DNA from: Vespa crabro
Lineage: Eukaryota; Arthropoda; Insecta; Hymenoptera; Vespidae
Length of the DNA: 64,000 nt
NCBI RefSeq assembly: GCF_910589235.1
Contig: NC_060961.1
Coordinates: forward strand, 8,106,557 to 8,170,556
Direction of reading: 5' to 3'
Part shown: piece by piece, positions 26,529 to 37,318 of the stretch
Layout: each line of letters starts with the position of its first letter
Numbering within the stretch: position 1 is the stretch's first letter
Translations under genes and position numbers: made by a program
Notes under the pieces: generated by a model
What the model was told of the DNA's origin: nothing
Seen by the model: the letters and a program-made list of their open reading frames with translations, nothing else
The model's database searches: none

Positions 26529-27416
26529 ATAAAGGAAAGTTCTGTCGTTTTTAAACACATGCACTTTTATGCGTTGTCGATCCTTAGCAAGAATTCTAAT
26601 CCGACTGAAACCGGTTTAAACAGTTAGATTAGTATATGATTTATATACATTTTTTCGTATTTTAGTCAATTTTTTAAAACTTGTAAAACTGTCAACATGA
26701 GTGAAGAAAAAATGCATTTAAGACATTATATATTGTATGAATTCCAAAAAGGGAATAACGCGATGGAGGCAAAAAAAACTTATATGACGTGTTTGGAGAG
26801 GACGCAGTAACAGCTCGAACATGTCAAAGATGGTTTGCGAAATTTCATTCGGTTGATTCTTTGAAAGATGAAACCAGATCAGGAAGGCCATTAGATGTCA
26901 ATGACGAAGTGCTACACAGTATGATCAGGACAAATTCCACATTAACTTACACAGAAGTGGGCTTCAAGCTTGGAATTCATCAGACAACTGCTTTGGATCA
27001 CATTAAAAGGCTTGGTTTCGTGTCCAAACTCTCTCTTCTCTCTCTACCACGACAACGCTAGAACACACATGGCAAGAAAAACCGCACAAAAAATTGCAGA
27101 GTTGGGTTGGGAAACTTTACCTCAGCCAGCATATTCTCCTGATATTGCATCATTGGACTATCATCTGTTCAGGTCGCTGCAAAACTTTCTTGATGGAAAT
27201 GAATATATAAATTATGAGGGTGTCCAAATGGCAGTGGAAGAATACTTTGCCTCCAAAACATAGGATTTCTTATCCAGGGGGTTAGATAAGCTGCCAAAAC
27301 GCTGGTAGACAGTTGTAACTAACAAAGGACATTATATTTTGGATTCAATTTTAAACAAAAAGTGAAAAAAAAAATTTTATTTTTTCTTTAGAAAAAAACG
27401 ACAGAATTTTCCCTTA
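26529..27416 (+). mobile_element. Deleted mariner (Tc1/mariner) transposon with terminal inverted repeats
   Basis: Terminal inverted repeats are visible: AAGTTCTGTCGTTTTT at 26537-26552 is matched by the reverse complement at about 27394-27412 (AAAAAAACGACAGAATTTTC), with TA next to both ends. The element is about 0.89 kb against about 1.3 kb for a full mariner. Inside is a transposase remnant (26697-27330): an N-terminal helix-turn-helix domain beginning MSEEKMHLRHYILYEF, a frameshift near 26775-26790, a second segment (TARTCQRWFAKFHSVDSLKD...), then a jump from the N-terminal domain to HDNARTHMARK and SPDIASLDYHLFRSL. The region between, which should hold the first catalytic Asp, is missing. 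The second (HDNA) and third (LDYHLF) catalytic motifs remain. It is non-autonomous and cannot encode a working transposase. Confidence 0.9.
26697..27330 (+). pseudogene. Mariner transposase remnant (frameshift plus internal deletion)
   Basis: The first frame starts at the ATG at 26697 and is lost by a small indel around 26775-26790; the second frame runs about 26789-27061 and is interrupted at the deletion joint near 27030-27050; the C-terminal part continues to about 27320, where LPKRW.TVVTNKGHYILD can be followed. One catalytic Asp is deleted. Degenerate, not expected to be functional. Confidence 0.88.
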
Positions 27417-28439
27417 CACCTAATATTTCCACGCGAGAAAAAATATTTAAAAATGTATTAAAATATTCAAAATTTGAAATAATTATAAATGCGTTTGAAC
27501 AAGAAGATCTTACCTTCATTTAATAAAAAAATCAAAAAATAAGAAACCATTCACGAATAAATTTCTAAAGAAATTTACCCATCACTCAATGCTCTTCTAC
27601 TAATTTATTACAATCAATAATCAGTACTGATTCGGACCTCAACATGATTGAATGATCGGAGGAACTTAAAAATTCACTTACTATTTAAGAAATTTTGCGA
27701 TATCTTCAAAATACTCATTCGCGATTTAAGTAGTAGGTAGTTAAAAATGAGGTATAGGTCGACATTGAAGTTGGTCGAGATCCTTTTCATTGATCCACTA
27801 ACTGTAATTCGCCGTAGTTATTTATTAACGGACGGTCACTGAATTTACTTCGCGAAACTCCACTGTCTTTTATAAATACAATCTGTGCGACTGTTAAAAA
27901 TGTAAAATAATTTGCGAACAAACACTGACTCTAATGACTGCATTGCATGCAGTTAATGCAAAAACACTTGCTTAAATCGCGAAAAGCGAATAAACAAACA
28001 CTGTTTCTACTTCGCGATATTTTAATTTTAGCATATAAACTAAATACACTAATTACTCATTATAGATACAAACACTTCATTACTTTATTGTTATGCGCGC
28101 GATTGCTATGAAGTTCTGAAACAGAAAAATACGAACAAAATTATTAGTATCACTGTTGTAATAAAAAAATCTATAGATTATTCAAGAAATGTATAATATA
28201 GAAATATACTTACTTCATTGTTACTAGTAGGAAAGATATTCTCAAAAATCTTCGATAATTTCACCTCAAAAAACAAAGAAAGAACAATCCAGTAACAATC
28301 GAAATCGTTCAGAGATTTGATTTTGTTGACGTCGCACGTAACCAACGAGCGCCAATTCAAAATTTAAGACTAAAAAAAATATATTGTATAAATTATTCAA
28401 GAAATATGTGATATACGAATTTAAGATTTTAATGTATTG

Positions 28440-28985
28440 GAATTTTATAATAAAATTATTTTAAGTTTTCCGCGCGTTTCAGTCTTTTTAATGTTTAAAC
28501 AAATGTACTATTGTTTAAATATTAGTTTATTGTATTCCATGTACAACAGAAATTAATTATCGAAAGATTATCGAAAGTATTAATTTATATGTTTTCACAT
28601 TTAGAAAGAGAAAGTTTCTATGTTTACGCGTCAGAGTACAAAAGAAAACTAACTCGATCATCGTCAAAGTCAAAAAAAGCGCGTTTATGTTTGTAATACA
28701 CAAGGCCAATTACCCCGGAATTAAAATTTTTAAATAGAACTTTTAATTAAAATTATTTTAAATATCTCGCGCGCTACGGCCTTTGTAATGTTTAAATGAA
28801 TGTACGATTGTTTAAATATTAGTTTATTGTACTCCACATATATAGCATATATTGTTTCAATAATTATAAAATTATAGAAAATATTAATTTATAAATTTAC
28901 ACATTTAGGAAGTGAGAGTTTCAATCTTCACGCGTCGGAGTACAAAAGTAAACTAACTTTGTCATCGTCAAAGTTAATCAAAAGA
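28440..28985. repeat. Pair of diverged direct repeats, about 245 bp each
   Basis: Copy 1 (about 28440-28690) and copy 2 (about 28741-28985) share, in order: AAAATTATTTTAA, CGCGCG, TTxxTAATGTTTAAA, TTGTTTAAATATTAGTTTAT, ATTAATTTATA, CACATTTAG, GAGTACAAAAG.AAACTAACT and CATCGTCAAAGT. The words TTGTTTAAATATTA and TAATGTT also occur in the 24920-25180 repeats, so a common family is likely. Confidence 0.75.
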
Positions 28986-29347
28986 CCGTATGTATTTATA
29001 TTATATAAATCATACGTAGTTTTTCACGCATAATAATTTTCGTAACATTGGACACAAATTTCCTTATTTTTATCATAGAATCATCTGTCCGAAGAGTGAC
29101 CGAGTGAGTTAGCATAGTTTCTTAGTGCGAGCATTGTAAAACGCATTTCTTTGCATTTGTAAATTTTCAGAAAATCTTAATATCAACTATTTATGCACTA
29201 AACAAGCAGGCTATCGCTACTTTACAGCATACATACACCATTCAAGCGTGTATATGAAAATCAGTAGTGGGGGTACGAGCTTTTTCTCTTTCGCCGTAAA
29301 TTTCGAGGGGCGCCACAACATAAAACTTTTTCTACGCGAAAAATATC

Positions 29348-29690
29348 GTAAACAGTATTTACGCCAACAATAAGAACTAACGTAATTCTTGACCGATTTT
29401 AATAAACAATGTCTCACTTTAAAGACGAAGATTTTTTTTAGGATATATCTTTTCCGAATTTTTTAAAAAACTTAAACTAACTTTTTGAAGTGCATAAATT
29501 ATTCTCGAAAAAATAATAGTCGTGTTAAAAAATGGTAACACGACTTTTTTTAAGAAAAATAAAGTTTTTCAAAAATTCAAAAAAGATATATTCTATATTA
29601 AATCTTCCTCTTTAAAATGATATCTTGTTCATTAAAATCGCTCAAGAATTGCGTCTGTTCTCATTGATGGTGTAAACCATTATAAAATCA
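29348..29690. mobile_element. Foldback (long inverted repeat) element, about 340 bp
   Basis: The left arm (29348 to about 29470) and right arm (about 29552-29690) are imperfect reverse complements over about 120-130 bp. Matching pairs include ACGTAATTCTTGACCGATTT with AAATCGCTCAAGAATTGCGT, CACTTTAAAGACGAAGATTT with AAATCTTCCTCTTTAAAATG, and GATATATCTTTTCCGAATTT with AAATTCAAAAAAGATATATT. At the centre is a perfect 10-bp hairpin (AGTCGTGTTA 29518-29527 with TAACACGACT 29536-29545). No ORF, so it would be a non-autonomous MITE-like or foldback element. I see no clear target-site duplication. Confidence 0.75.
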
Positions 29691-29706
29691 GGGTTAGTGA
29701 ACAGCC

Positions 29707-29802
29707 TTAAAATGAGAGCTTATTCATCAAAATCATTCAAAAATTACGTCTATACTAATTGAAGCCTTAAGTTAGTATAAAACCTGGAGTGATAAACAGC
29801 CT
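29707..29802. repeat. Tandem copy of the foldback right arm
   Basis: The segment 29614-29706 (TTAAAATGATATCTTGTTCA... to ...GTGAACAGCC) is repeated in diverged form at 29707-29802 (TTAAAATGAGAGCTTATTCA... to ...TGATAAACAGCC). Period about 94 bp. Confidence 0.75.
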
Positions 29803-30040
29803 TAATAATTACATCTATATAGACTTATTATATGTAAATGGCATAAAAAATACAAATAATTATAATAATAACAATTGATTTAATAATATTATATTTGCTA
29901 AGGACGTTTTTATTTAACTTACATAGATATGGTGTACTTATAGTAACTAGATTTGACGATAACTGCGAATATAAAAGGTGCGTTTAGATTATTATATTGT
30001 ATTTTCAATGGCAAGGGTAGAAAGGGTGGTAACTAATATA

Positions 30041-32191
30041 TTATATTGTAGGTATATAAGTGGAAGATGTAATACTGCTTCTTAGTAATGTATCCGAAGC
30101 ATGTTGTCCAATAGTGCCCTTTTTAGAGCTACGCTTATGAGGAAGAAGATTAAGTGGCGGTAAATTCGGATGTTCTATTCTCGTAGGAGAACTTACATGA
30201 GGGCGTAATGTACCCCTTTGTATCGTAAGAATACCTAAATTTAAAATAATTATTTCTAGAAATATTATATAAACAATTGTATTATATATTTTTTATATAA
30301 ATATATTATATAAAAAATTGTATATTATAGTAATGTTGTATTTATATAATTAATATTATATATAAAAAATTTGTATTATATTAATAAGTTAAATTTTATT
30401 TATTTATTTATTTTATATATATATTACCTGCATCACTTGGTTCCAAAACATCGTTCAATTGATAATACTCCGTTTTTACTGATAAGGGCTCTTCGTAATC
30501 CACAAAAGCAGTATTATCAAAAGCTTTATCGTCCTTTGGACGGACATGTACTGGAGTTGTAACCGGAGGATCGGCATACGTCTAAAATATATATTTCGAC
30601 GTTTATTAATTAAATATTAAATAGGTCAACCTTTTAATATAGCTTTTTTCAGATAGAAAATCTAGCCTGCTATTTTATTTTCTTAATTAATTTAACTAAT
30701 TACCTACCATGTGTCTACAAATCATGCTTCTTATATGATCTAATATAGACAATGGCGGTCAAAAAATTTGTTCATCATTAAAACGTAGGACAGGTGCTTC
30801 GAGGTATATGTAAAAAAAAAAACTATTACTATACAATAATTTTATTAATAAACGAAAAGAAATAAAAGAGATGACAAAATAATTAGCAGATATGCAAAGT
30901 CAAATTTATCTTTCGTAAGTTTTTTGTTTTTTAAATAATTGTCAATAATTGTCTTTTCGTAGCGTCATAGCATTTGACCACCACTGTATTCATATATGTA
31001 AGACAGGTTCGATCTATAAAATGACGTAAAAATAAATATCACAGTGGACAAATTTTGTAAAATATATTGAAACTTTTTTTTTATCTTTCTATCAATATTA
31101 TGTGCATAAAAAATAAATTGTACTTTCAAAAAACATATATATATACGTATATTATCATACTGCGATTTTTATTCCGTCATAGATCATCACACGGTCCTAT
31201 ACTATTTTTTTGTCCTCTTTTTCTTTTTTTTTTCATTTGCATTCAAAAGCAGCATCGTATACAAACGTAAGATTGTTAAATTGCCTTCAGTTTTACATGT
31301 TCGGTTGGTGTTGTCGAACAAGCGCGCTTGTGAAATTGTCCACCGCCGATAGTTTCATAAGTGTGTTCTTCTAAATAATGTCTAGTGGTACCACGTGGTG
31401 TAAGGGTTGCCCACATTACACGGCTATCTTGCATTGTATCAGCAGCGCAAGGATACAAAACAGCTTCATTCTGAATTCTTCCATTTTTCGTTTGCATCCC
31501 GGTTGTTGCATTTGGTATAGATATTACTCCATTTTTACCACTTCTGCTTCTGTCAAACATAAATATAGAAACACATCGACATTGATAATTCTCTTTAAAA
31601 ACTTGATACTAATTTTTTAAATAACTACGTTTCCTCATACCATTCTTGATGATTTATACTTTGTGTCGATATACAAGGAATATTACGAATACTTACAATT
31701 TACATTTTAAGAGTAACGTAGCCAATATTATGCCAATCAGAATGACACCGATGCAAGATGATATTAGCACTAATAACCATGTGTCGTCAAAAACAGTGCC
31801 TAAAAAGAAAAAAAAAAGAAAATGAATTAATAAAACGATCAATTGTATACTTATTAAAAAGAATGGGAATTTGATTCAAAAAAAGTAAAGAATAGAAAAA
31901 AAATAAAAAAGAAATAAAATCAGATAATTGACATATTGATTTACCTTGTTTTGGCATTTCAATATATTGCACCCCTTCAAAATGTCGATCGCATAAGTGC
32001 TTGCAAGGACTGTCGTTCAGGTTTGGCGGGAAAGGCAGAGCGCCTAAATTTGGATAAAAGTCCGAACTTTGTTGGAGAAATTCTGGAAAAGGTGGTGGCG
32101 GTATGTGTAATATGTCTGGGGGTGGACCAAGTGGGCAAGATGCACAACTAGAATTCTTCATGATGATCGCTCCTATTTCCGAATTTCTCAT
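30041..32191 (-). CDS. Unrecognised proline-rich single-pass membrane protein (at least 316 aa; 5' end incomplete)
   Basis: Not a family I can name. Exons in minus order: 32191-31945, 31799-31697, 31549-31297, 30581-30428, 30234-30041; all junction phases agree and the stop TAA is at 30043-30041. An outer part holds a CASCPLGPPP motif followed by IPPPPFPEF and then PCKHLCDRHFEG. A membrane span follows (WLLVLISSCIGVILIGIILA, residues about 90-113), then KCK and a cytoplasmic tail of about 200 residues with several Tyr sites (HTYETIGG, ADPPVTTPVH, AFVDYEEPL, TEYYQL). The Met at 32191 directly follows a splice acceptor (TTTTGAATAG), so it is probably internal: an upstream exon ends at 32675 with a GTAAGA donor and reads in phase into it, adding CNATETEGC. 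The signal peptide must then lie further upstream. Cys plus polyproline next to a membrane span recalls PRiMA-type anchors, but this is only a resemblance. The donor of exon 3 (31297) could be bypassed to give a shorter tail ending at 31276. Confidence 0.7.
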
Positions 32192-32266
32192 CTATTCAAA
32201 AGAAAAAAATTTTTTTCTTTGTGTAAATATAATTAATATATAACATAAATAAATAAAATATTATCG

Positions 32267-32269
<3 letters not shown>

Positions 32270-32310
<41 letters not shown>
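32270..32310. repeat. (TA)n microsatellite
   Basis: Pure TA run in the intron between the two 5'-most exons of the proline-rich membrane-protein gene. Confidence 0.95.
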
Positions 32311-32316
<6 letters not shown>

Positions 32317-32674
32317 TATGTACACATATATACATATATGTATATTGAATTTGAATATATTGTATAAATATATCATCACTTTTACAAATTACTTATTTTA
32401 AATGTTTATAAATTCACACATAATAACAAATACACAATAAATCAAACAATGTTTTTAATCAACGATTCATTCTTAATACTTTCGTATTCTAGAAGGAGAT
32501 ACTAATTTGTGCTTTATTTTATATTTCTCAGAATTATTGACAAATAATTTATGACTTACAATTTAATGGCAAATGAGTCCATTAAGATCAAAATTTCGTT
32601 TTTGTTAATATTTCAAGTATATAGCAAAAAAGAGAGTAAATACACGCAATGACGCAATGAAAATGGTATCTTAC

Positions 32675-32725
32675 CCTGGAGTAGCAACCCTCCGTCTCCG
32701 TAGCATTACAACGAGCACTGAATTC
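32675..32725 (-). CDS. Probable upstream coding exon of the proline-rich membrane protein
   Basis: On the minus strand a good GTAAGA donor follows position 32675. The frame that ends in phase 0 there reads EFSARCNATETEGCYSR and joins exactly to the exon at 32191. An in-frame TAA upstream near 32746 means the exon must start at an acceptor, the best being TCTCGTAG just before 32725. The Cys and the NAT glycosylation site suit an extracellular segment. The further 5' exon with a signal peptide was not found. Confidence 0.45.
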
Positions 32726-33696
32726 TACGAGATAAGGGCGCAAGCGTCGTTATATTGAACGGGGCGAAAATTTCATGATGTGATTCACTACATACGTTTT
32801 TGTTATACGTATACGTGTACTTACTAGTACACACACGTACGTATGTACAGATGAGAGGGTGACAATTCATTTTAAGATAACAATTATAACTCTTTCGAAT
32901 TTTGTAATTTTTCCAAAAATTTATTAACTTGGGAAAATAAAAAAAAATAAAAAAATATGTATACTTTGTCATTTCTAATTTAAACAACAGAAAAGTAATA
33001 TTTATGACATCTTGTAGATATACCCTAATATTTAAAATATTTTTATTGTATTAAAGGATTAGTTTCTGTAGAGTCGATTAAATACTCACAATCTCTTTTT
33101 CTTCAACATTATTTATTTACAAAATTATTTTCGTTAAAATTACAATATTTTCTAGATTAATACTCATATGTATAAATAGACATAGAAGAATAATTACTTT
33201 CATTTACAAAATTTAAATTCGATCTATATTTTTATTTTTTTTTGTATTTATTTATAGTGTCACATAAATTACTTAAGAATTATATATACGTATCAAAGTA
33301 ACTAGAAATTATATTGCATAAATGTATATTTTTCAATATAATCTTCAAAAATATTGAACGCTCTTTTTAGATCCCTTTGCAATTATCATAATTAAAAGTT
33401 CTTAATCTTTTTACAATAATGTTAGGCAGTTATAAGTTTCTTTTTTCCATTTCGTTGTACAAATCTTATAAAAAAAAATATTTACAACTACATATTTTTC
33501 CTTATAATGGATTACCTAAGAAGATCAGTTCAACTTAATAAACTTACAGATGATGTACATAGAAAGGAATAAATAAATTAATATATTCTGATGACTTTAA
33601 AATATAATTAACTATCTGAGACCTATTATAAACAATTCTACCGATTAATTTACTTATCAAAGTTCATCCTAAAAGATAATTATTATATATACATGA
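32726..33696. other. Spacer between the membrane-protein gene and PLEKHJ1
   Basis: AT-rich, with no exon I can support. It should contain the 3' UTR of PLEKHJ1 (right side, minus strand) and perhaps the missing first exon or promoter of the proline-rich membrane protein, which I could not locate. Confidence 0.5.
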
Positions 33697-34539
33697 TTAA
33701 AATTCAATTAAATTCATTTCTTTTTGTACTGGATTTAGTCTAGCCAATGTATATACAACTGATGTTGTAAAAGATTGTACATGTGATCGAAAACTTGATG
33801 CAGGTTCCCAAGCTTCATCTCTAATGATACCCTGATTTCTAAGCTGCATCAATAATGGATCTTTCCCCGTTTTTCTACATAATGTTTCTTGAAGTACAAT
33901 TAATTGGGATCTCCAATATTCATAACTAGCTTGTTTAAGTGCTGCAACCCATTGTTCTACTTGATCTTCTGAACGACCACTCAGAATATGTCTTTTGTCA
34001 TGTTCATCTCGAAAAGATATACTAAATGCAAATGCTCCTTCAAACATGTCAAGATTAATATTATAATTTTCCAAAACTATTACACCAGCTGGTTGTCTAG
34101 TGTCAATTTGGCCTATTTCGTTAATATTAAAATAAAATAATAGATTGTACTTTAATTTGAACCATCTCTCTTTGGATCCTGAAAAACAATACAATAATGG
34201 TTAAGTGTATCAAATGATTACATAAGAATATCAAGAACGTAATAAAATTATTATATTTTTATTGTAAAAAGATATTCAATTTAATTTTACCCACACACTA
34301 TCAACATAACTTTATCGTAGAAAATCTAAAACTTCGTAAACGATTATACCCATGCAATTTATTTTAAGAATCGATCAATAATATCTAATAAACTAAAAAA
34401 AGTGACACTCTAAATGAAATATATGAATCTTCATTAAATTCAATTAACCTGACTTGTGTGCCCGTTTATGATTTAGACGCCCTTCAAAATCGGCGGCACC
34501 ACTACTTAATTCTGCAAGTTCTTTTTCGTTAAATTTCAT
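33697..34539 (-). CDS. PLEKHJ1: Pleckstrin homology domain protein PLEKHJ1, 190 aa, 2 exons
   Basis: Small PH-domain protein, linked in animals to endosomal phosphoinositide binding. Exons: 34539-34449 (MKFNEKELAELSSGAADFEG, phase 1) and 34178-33697; 191 codons with stop. The N-terminal MxxNEKEL is the family start. The PH domain follows at about residues 17-125: FEGRLNHKR, then ERWFKLKYNLLFYF, VIVLENYNI, FAFSISF, HILSGRSEDQVEQWVAALKQ with the invariant Trp of the last helix, then ASYEYWRSQLIVLQ. TGKDPLL after the domain is also seen in vertebrate PLEKHJ1. It is about 40 residues longer than the human protein because of a C-terminal extension. The start is fixed by homology; an upstream in-frame Met exists but does not look coding. 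Confidence 0.92.
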
Positions 34540-35398
34540 TTGGATAATATTTCTTCTTTTCTTTTCAAACTTTTCTTCTGTCAATAACTTCGCAAATTTA
34601 AATATACTACATATATATATACATATATATAAATACTCTATATTCGATAAACTGTCATAACAGTATGACTCAAACAACAAAGTAGTATCTGTAATGCGCA
34701 TAACCATTCGATATACATTCGAATCAACAACGCTGAACAGTGCTGCCAAAGACAGTTATACTATCATAGTCTTACTAATATAATAAGATAGGAAAAACAA
34801 TGGAGAGAATAATTAAACTTTCGAGTGCCATCTATATAAAGAAAATAGAACTAAGCTTTACTATGTATAATTTTTATTGAAAAAGAATATACAATTAGAA
34901 TTACTGAATATTTTTTCGTAATTTTAATGTAAAAATGATTAATAAGAATATTTAATTTCACGAGATGGCGCACAATAAGCTTCATTTTATACCGATATTT
35001 TTAGAATTGTCAATCTTTTGAATAGCTTGAAATAATCGATGACGTACATGTGGAATCACAGTTTATGTTCAAAATATTATACGTATGAAATTGAATGTGT
35101 ACAGGACCTGTGCTTTTACATCTTCCTCGTGTATTCCATAGTAAAAGGTTATTATTAAAAACGATCTTCCAAGTTTTAACTATAAACCTTATTGAGAAGA
35201 TCCTTAATTCGTTTATGAACAGGAAATATATATACATTATGGAGATATCAAAATTTAACACAAACAATACCTTAAATTATATATATGCAGTACAGGTGTA
35301 ATATAAGATCGATGTAAGTATTATAATTTTATTTATTTTTCTGTTTTCATAGTTATAAAGCTTACAACGTGTATACAAAGATTTATTTTAATTTATTT

Positions 35399-35433
<35 letters not shown>

Positions 35434-35614
35434 TTTCCCCCTTTTCTTTCTTAAACATAGATATATTTCATTAATGTATAGATATTTATGTTAATTTTCT
35501 CTTTAGATATAACTACAAAGTTTAAAAAGAAGCAAAATAAAACATACTTGATGGACATAGTGAAAGAAATTGTACAAAATTTGTACATGTTATTTTGGAT
35601 TATTTACTGTAATC
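34540..35614. promoter_or_regulatory. Divergent intergenic region, PLEKHJ1 and SENP-type protease
   Basis: Region between two divergent start codons, likely with both promoters. A CT microsatellite lies at 35400-35440. An acceptor-like CTCTTTAG at 35501-35508 suggests an untranslated first exon of the protease further upstream. Reading frames here are short and not convincing. Confidence 0.5.
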
Positions 35615-37318
35615 ATGATGATGTTTGAGTTTTTAAAAAAATTATTTGGATGGGCGGACGAAGGATCTAGGAAGCGTAGAGCCGGTTCTTATGGCTTTGA
35701 AAAGGAATTTGTAACACCGAAGAAACAATGTTGCAATCATAATACGACTCATACTGAAGAAGAATACTTTGAAATTGATGATAGTGATAATGATGATGTT
35801 GAACTTGATACTGAAAGCAAATATTCTTCTAAAAATTCATCTAATAGACTAAATGGTGCTCATAATAAGAAGTGTTATTCATCTTTTGAAAATTTACCTT
35901 CAACTTCCATTTCTAAATCTCCTTTTTCTACAACAAATTGTAATAAATTAAACATGGGATATTTTTCGAATAAAGAAAACAAATTAGTAAAAGTAAACAT
36001 GGGCAATTGTCCTACGCTTCTAAATACTCATCAATTAAAGCAGAAAAATCAATATGGAGAATTGTTGCAAAATTTTCTTCCACGTAAGAAACTTAACAAG
36101 TCTGATGAGCGTCAACCCATACAAAAATGTATGAAAGTTATTGAAATAGATAAAGTTAATAAGTCACCTCTGTGTAAACCACAAGCTAAGTCTAACATTT
36201 CACAAATTGCTTGCTATTCAAGATGGTCTTTATTAAATACAGTAAAGAAAGAAAAGGAGAGAATAATTCCTATAGTAAAAGAAAATAAAAAGGAAGACCC
36301 TTTTCAGTTACCACCCAATGAAATACGATTTAACAAATATATTAAACATCCAATCGTGAAACCTATACAAGATAATTATATTGAAACTATAGAAACTAAT
36401 ACATTACGTGATAAACTAGCAGCAAAAGTTGTAACGAGAGGAGATTTTGTTCCACAAGTAGCAAAACGCTATAATGAACGTATTGAACAACATAATAAAG
36501 AAGCTGAAGAGCTTAAAAAGATGATGCTTGTTTTATCAAAACAAAATCAATTAGCACGAGAAGCAGCTTTGGACGAAAGGTTAGCACGTTCTACAAGATT
36601 ATGTGAAGTGGTATTAGATGAAACAGAAGATGAAGAATATCCACCATTACCTTCTCTTACAGAAGAAATGTTAAAGGAAGTTAAAAATGCTTTTATAACT
36701 AAACCTCCTGATGAAGTTCTAGTAGAAGCTTATGGATTGAGGATAACAAGAAAAGATATTAATACTTTGGCAGATCTAAATTGGTTAAATGACGAAGTCA
36801 TCAACTTTTACATGAATTTGTTAATAAGTAGAGGAACAAATGATAAGTTTCCCAATGTTCATGCAATGAATACATTTTTTTATCCAAAATTGCTTTCTGG
36901 TGGACATTCATCTTTAAAACGATGGACAAGGAAGATTGATATATTTGTTCAAGATATTATAGTTGTTCCTATACACTTAGGTATTCACTGGTGTATGTCA
37001 ATAATTGATTTTAGAAATAAGTCTATATGTTATTATGATAGTATGGGCAGCAGTAATCCCAAGTGTTTGTCAGCATTAAGACGATATCTTGAAGAAGAAA
37101 GTATGGATAAAAAGAAAAAAACATTTGATACAAATGATTGGAAATTAGTATCTGTAAAGAACATTCCACAACAAATGAATGGGAGTGATTGTGGCGTATT
37201 TTCCTGTATGTTTGCAGAATATATATGTGCAAATAGAAAAATAACATTTTCTCAGGAGGACATGCCATATTTTAGGAATAAAATGGCTTATGAAATATTA
37301 AAAAATAAACTTCTGTAA
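35615..37318 (+). CDS. SENP1: Sentrin/SUMO-specific protease, SENP1/Ulp1 type (C48), 567 aa, single coding exon
   Basis: Cysteine protease that matures SUMO precursors and removes SUMO from targets, normally at the nucleus or nuclear pore. The start is the first Met of MMMFEFLKKLFGWADEG; the frame stays open slightly further upstream but without an ATG. Residues 1-370 are a Ser/Lys/Asn-rich regulatory region with a basic RKRRAG motif and a helical EEL..MMLVLSKQ segment. The C48 domain covers about residues 375-567: DINTLADLNWLNDEVINFYM substrate cleft, His458 in GIHWCMSIID, Asp475 in YYDSMG, Gln520 (oxyanion) and Cys526 in QQMNGSDCGVFSC, so the triad is intact. It ends with RNKMAYEIL, as in family members. 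Assignment to SENP1 rather than SENP2 is by general similarity; insects usually have one Ulp1 of this class. Confidence 0.94.
   Translation: MMMFEFLKKLFGWADEGSRKRRAGSYGFEKEFVTPKKQCCNHNTTHTEEEYFEIDDSDNDDVELDTESKYSSKNSSNRLNGAHNKKCYSSFENLPSTSISKSPFSTTNCNKLNMGYFSNKENKLVKVNMGNCPTLLNTHQLKQKNQYGELLQNFLPRKKLNKSDERQPIQKCMKVIEIDKVNKSPLCKPQAKSNISQIACYSRWSLLNTVKKEKERIIPIVKENKKEDPFQLPPNEIRFNKYIKHPIVKPIQDNYIETIETNTLRDKLAAKVVTRGDFVPQVAKRYNERIEQHNKEAEELKKMMLVLSKQNQLAREAALDERLARSTRLCEVVLDETEDEEYPPLPSLTEEMLKEVKNAFITKPPDEVLVEAYGLRITRKDINTLADLNWLNDEVINFYMNLLISRGTNDKFPNVHAMNTFFYPKLLSGGHSSLKRWTRKIDIFVQDIIVVPIHLGIHWCMSIIDFRNKSICYYDSMGSSNPKCLSALRRYLEEESMDKKKKTFDTNDWKLVSVKNIPQQMNGSDCGVFSCMFAEYICANRKITFSQEDMPYFRNKMAYEILKNKLL

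Larger units (their letters stand above)
27417..30040. other. Gene-free repeat island, right part
   Basis: No supported exon. It holds two diverged direct repeats (28440-28700 and 28741-28985), a foldback element (29348-29690) with a partial tandem copy of its right arm (29707-29802), and AT-rich spacer. The right end (29810-30040) should be the 3' UTR of the minus-strand membrane-protein gene that follows. Confidence 0.65.

Noticed and set aside
22600..30000. CRISPR array or tandem defence-type locus
   Set aside because: Repeats are long, diverged and not separated by unique spacers of equal length; the genome is clearly eukaryotic.
35570..35614. Upstream extension of the SUMO protease frame
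   Set aside because: It opens at a TTG codon; the first ATG is at 35615, so the extension is not a eukaryotic start.
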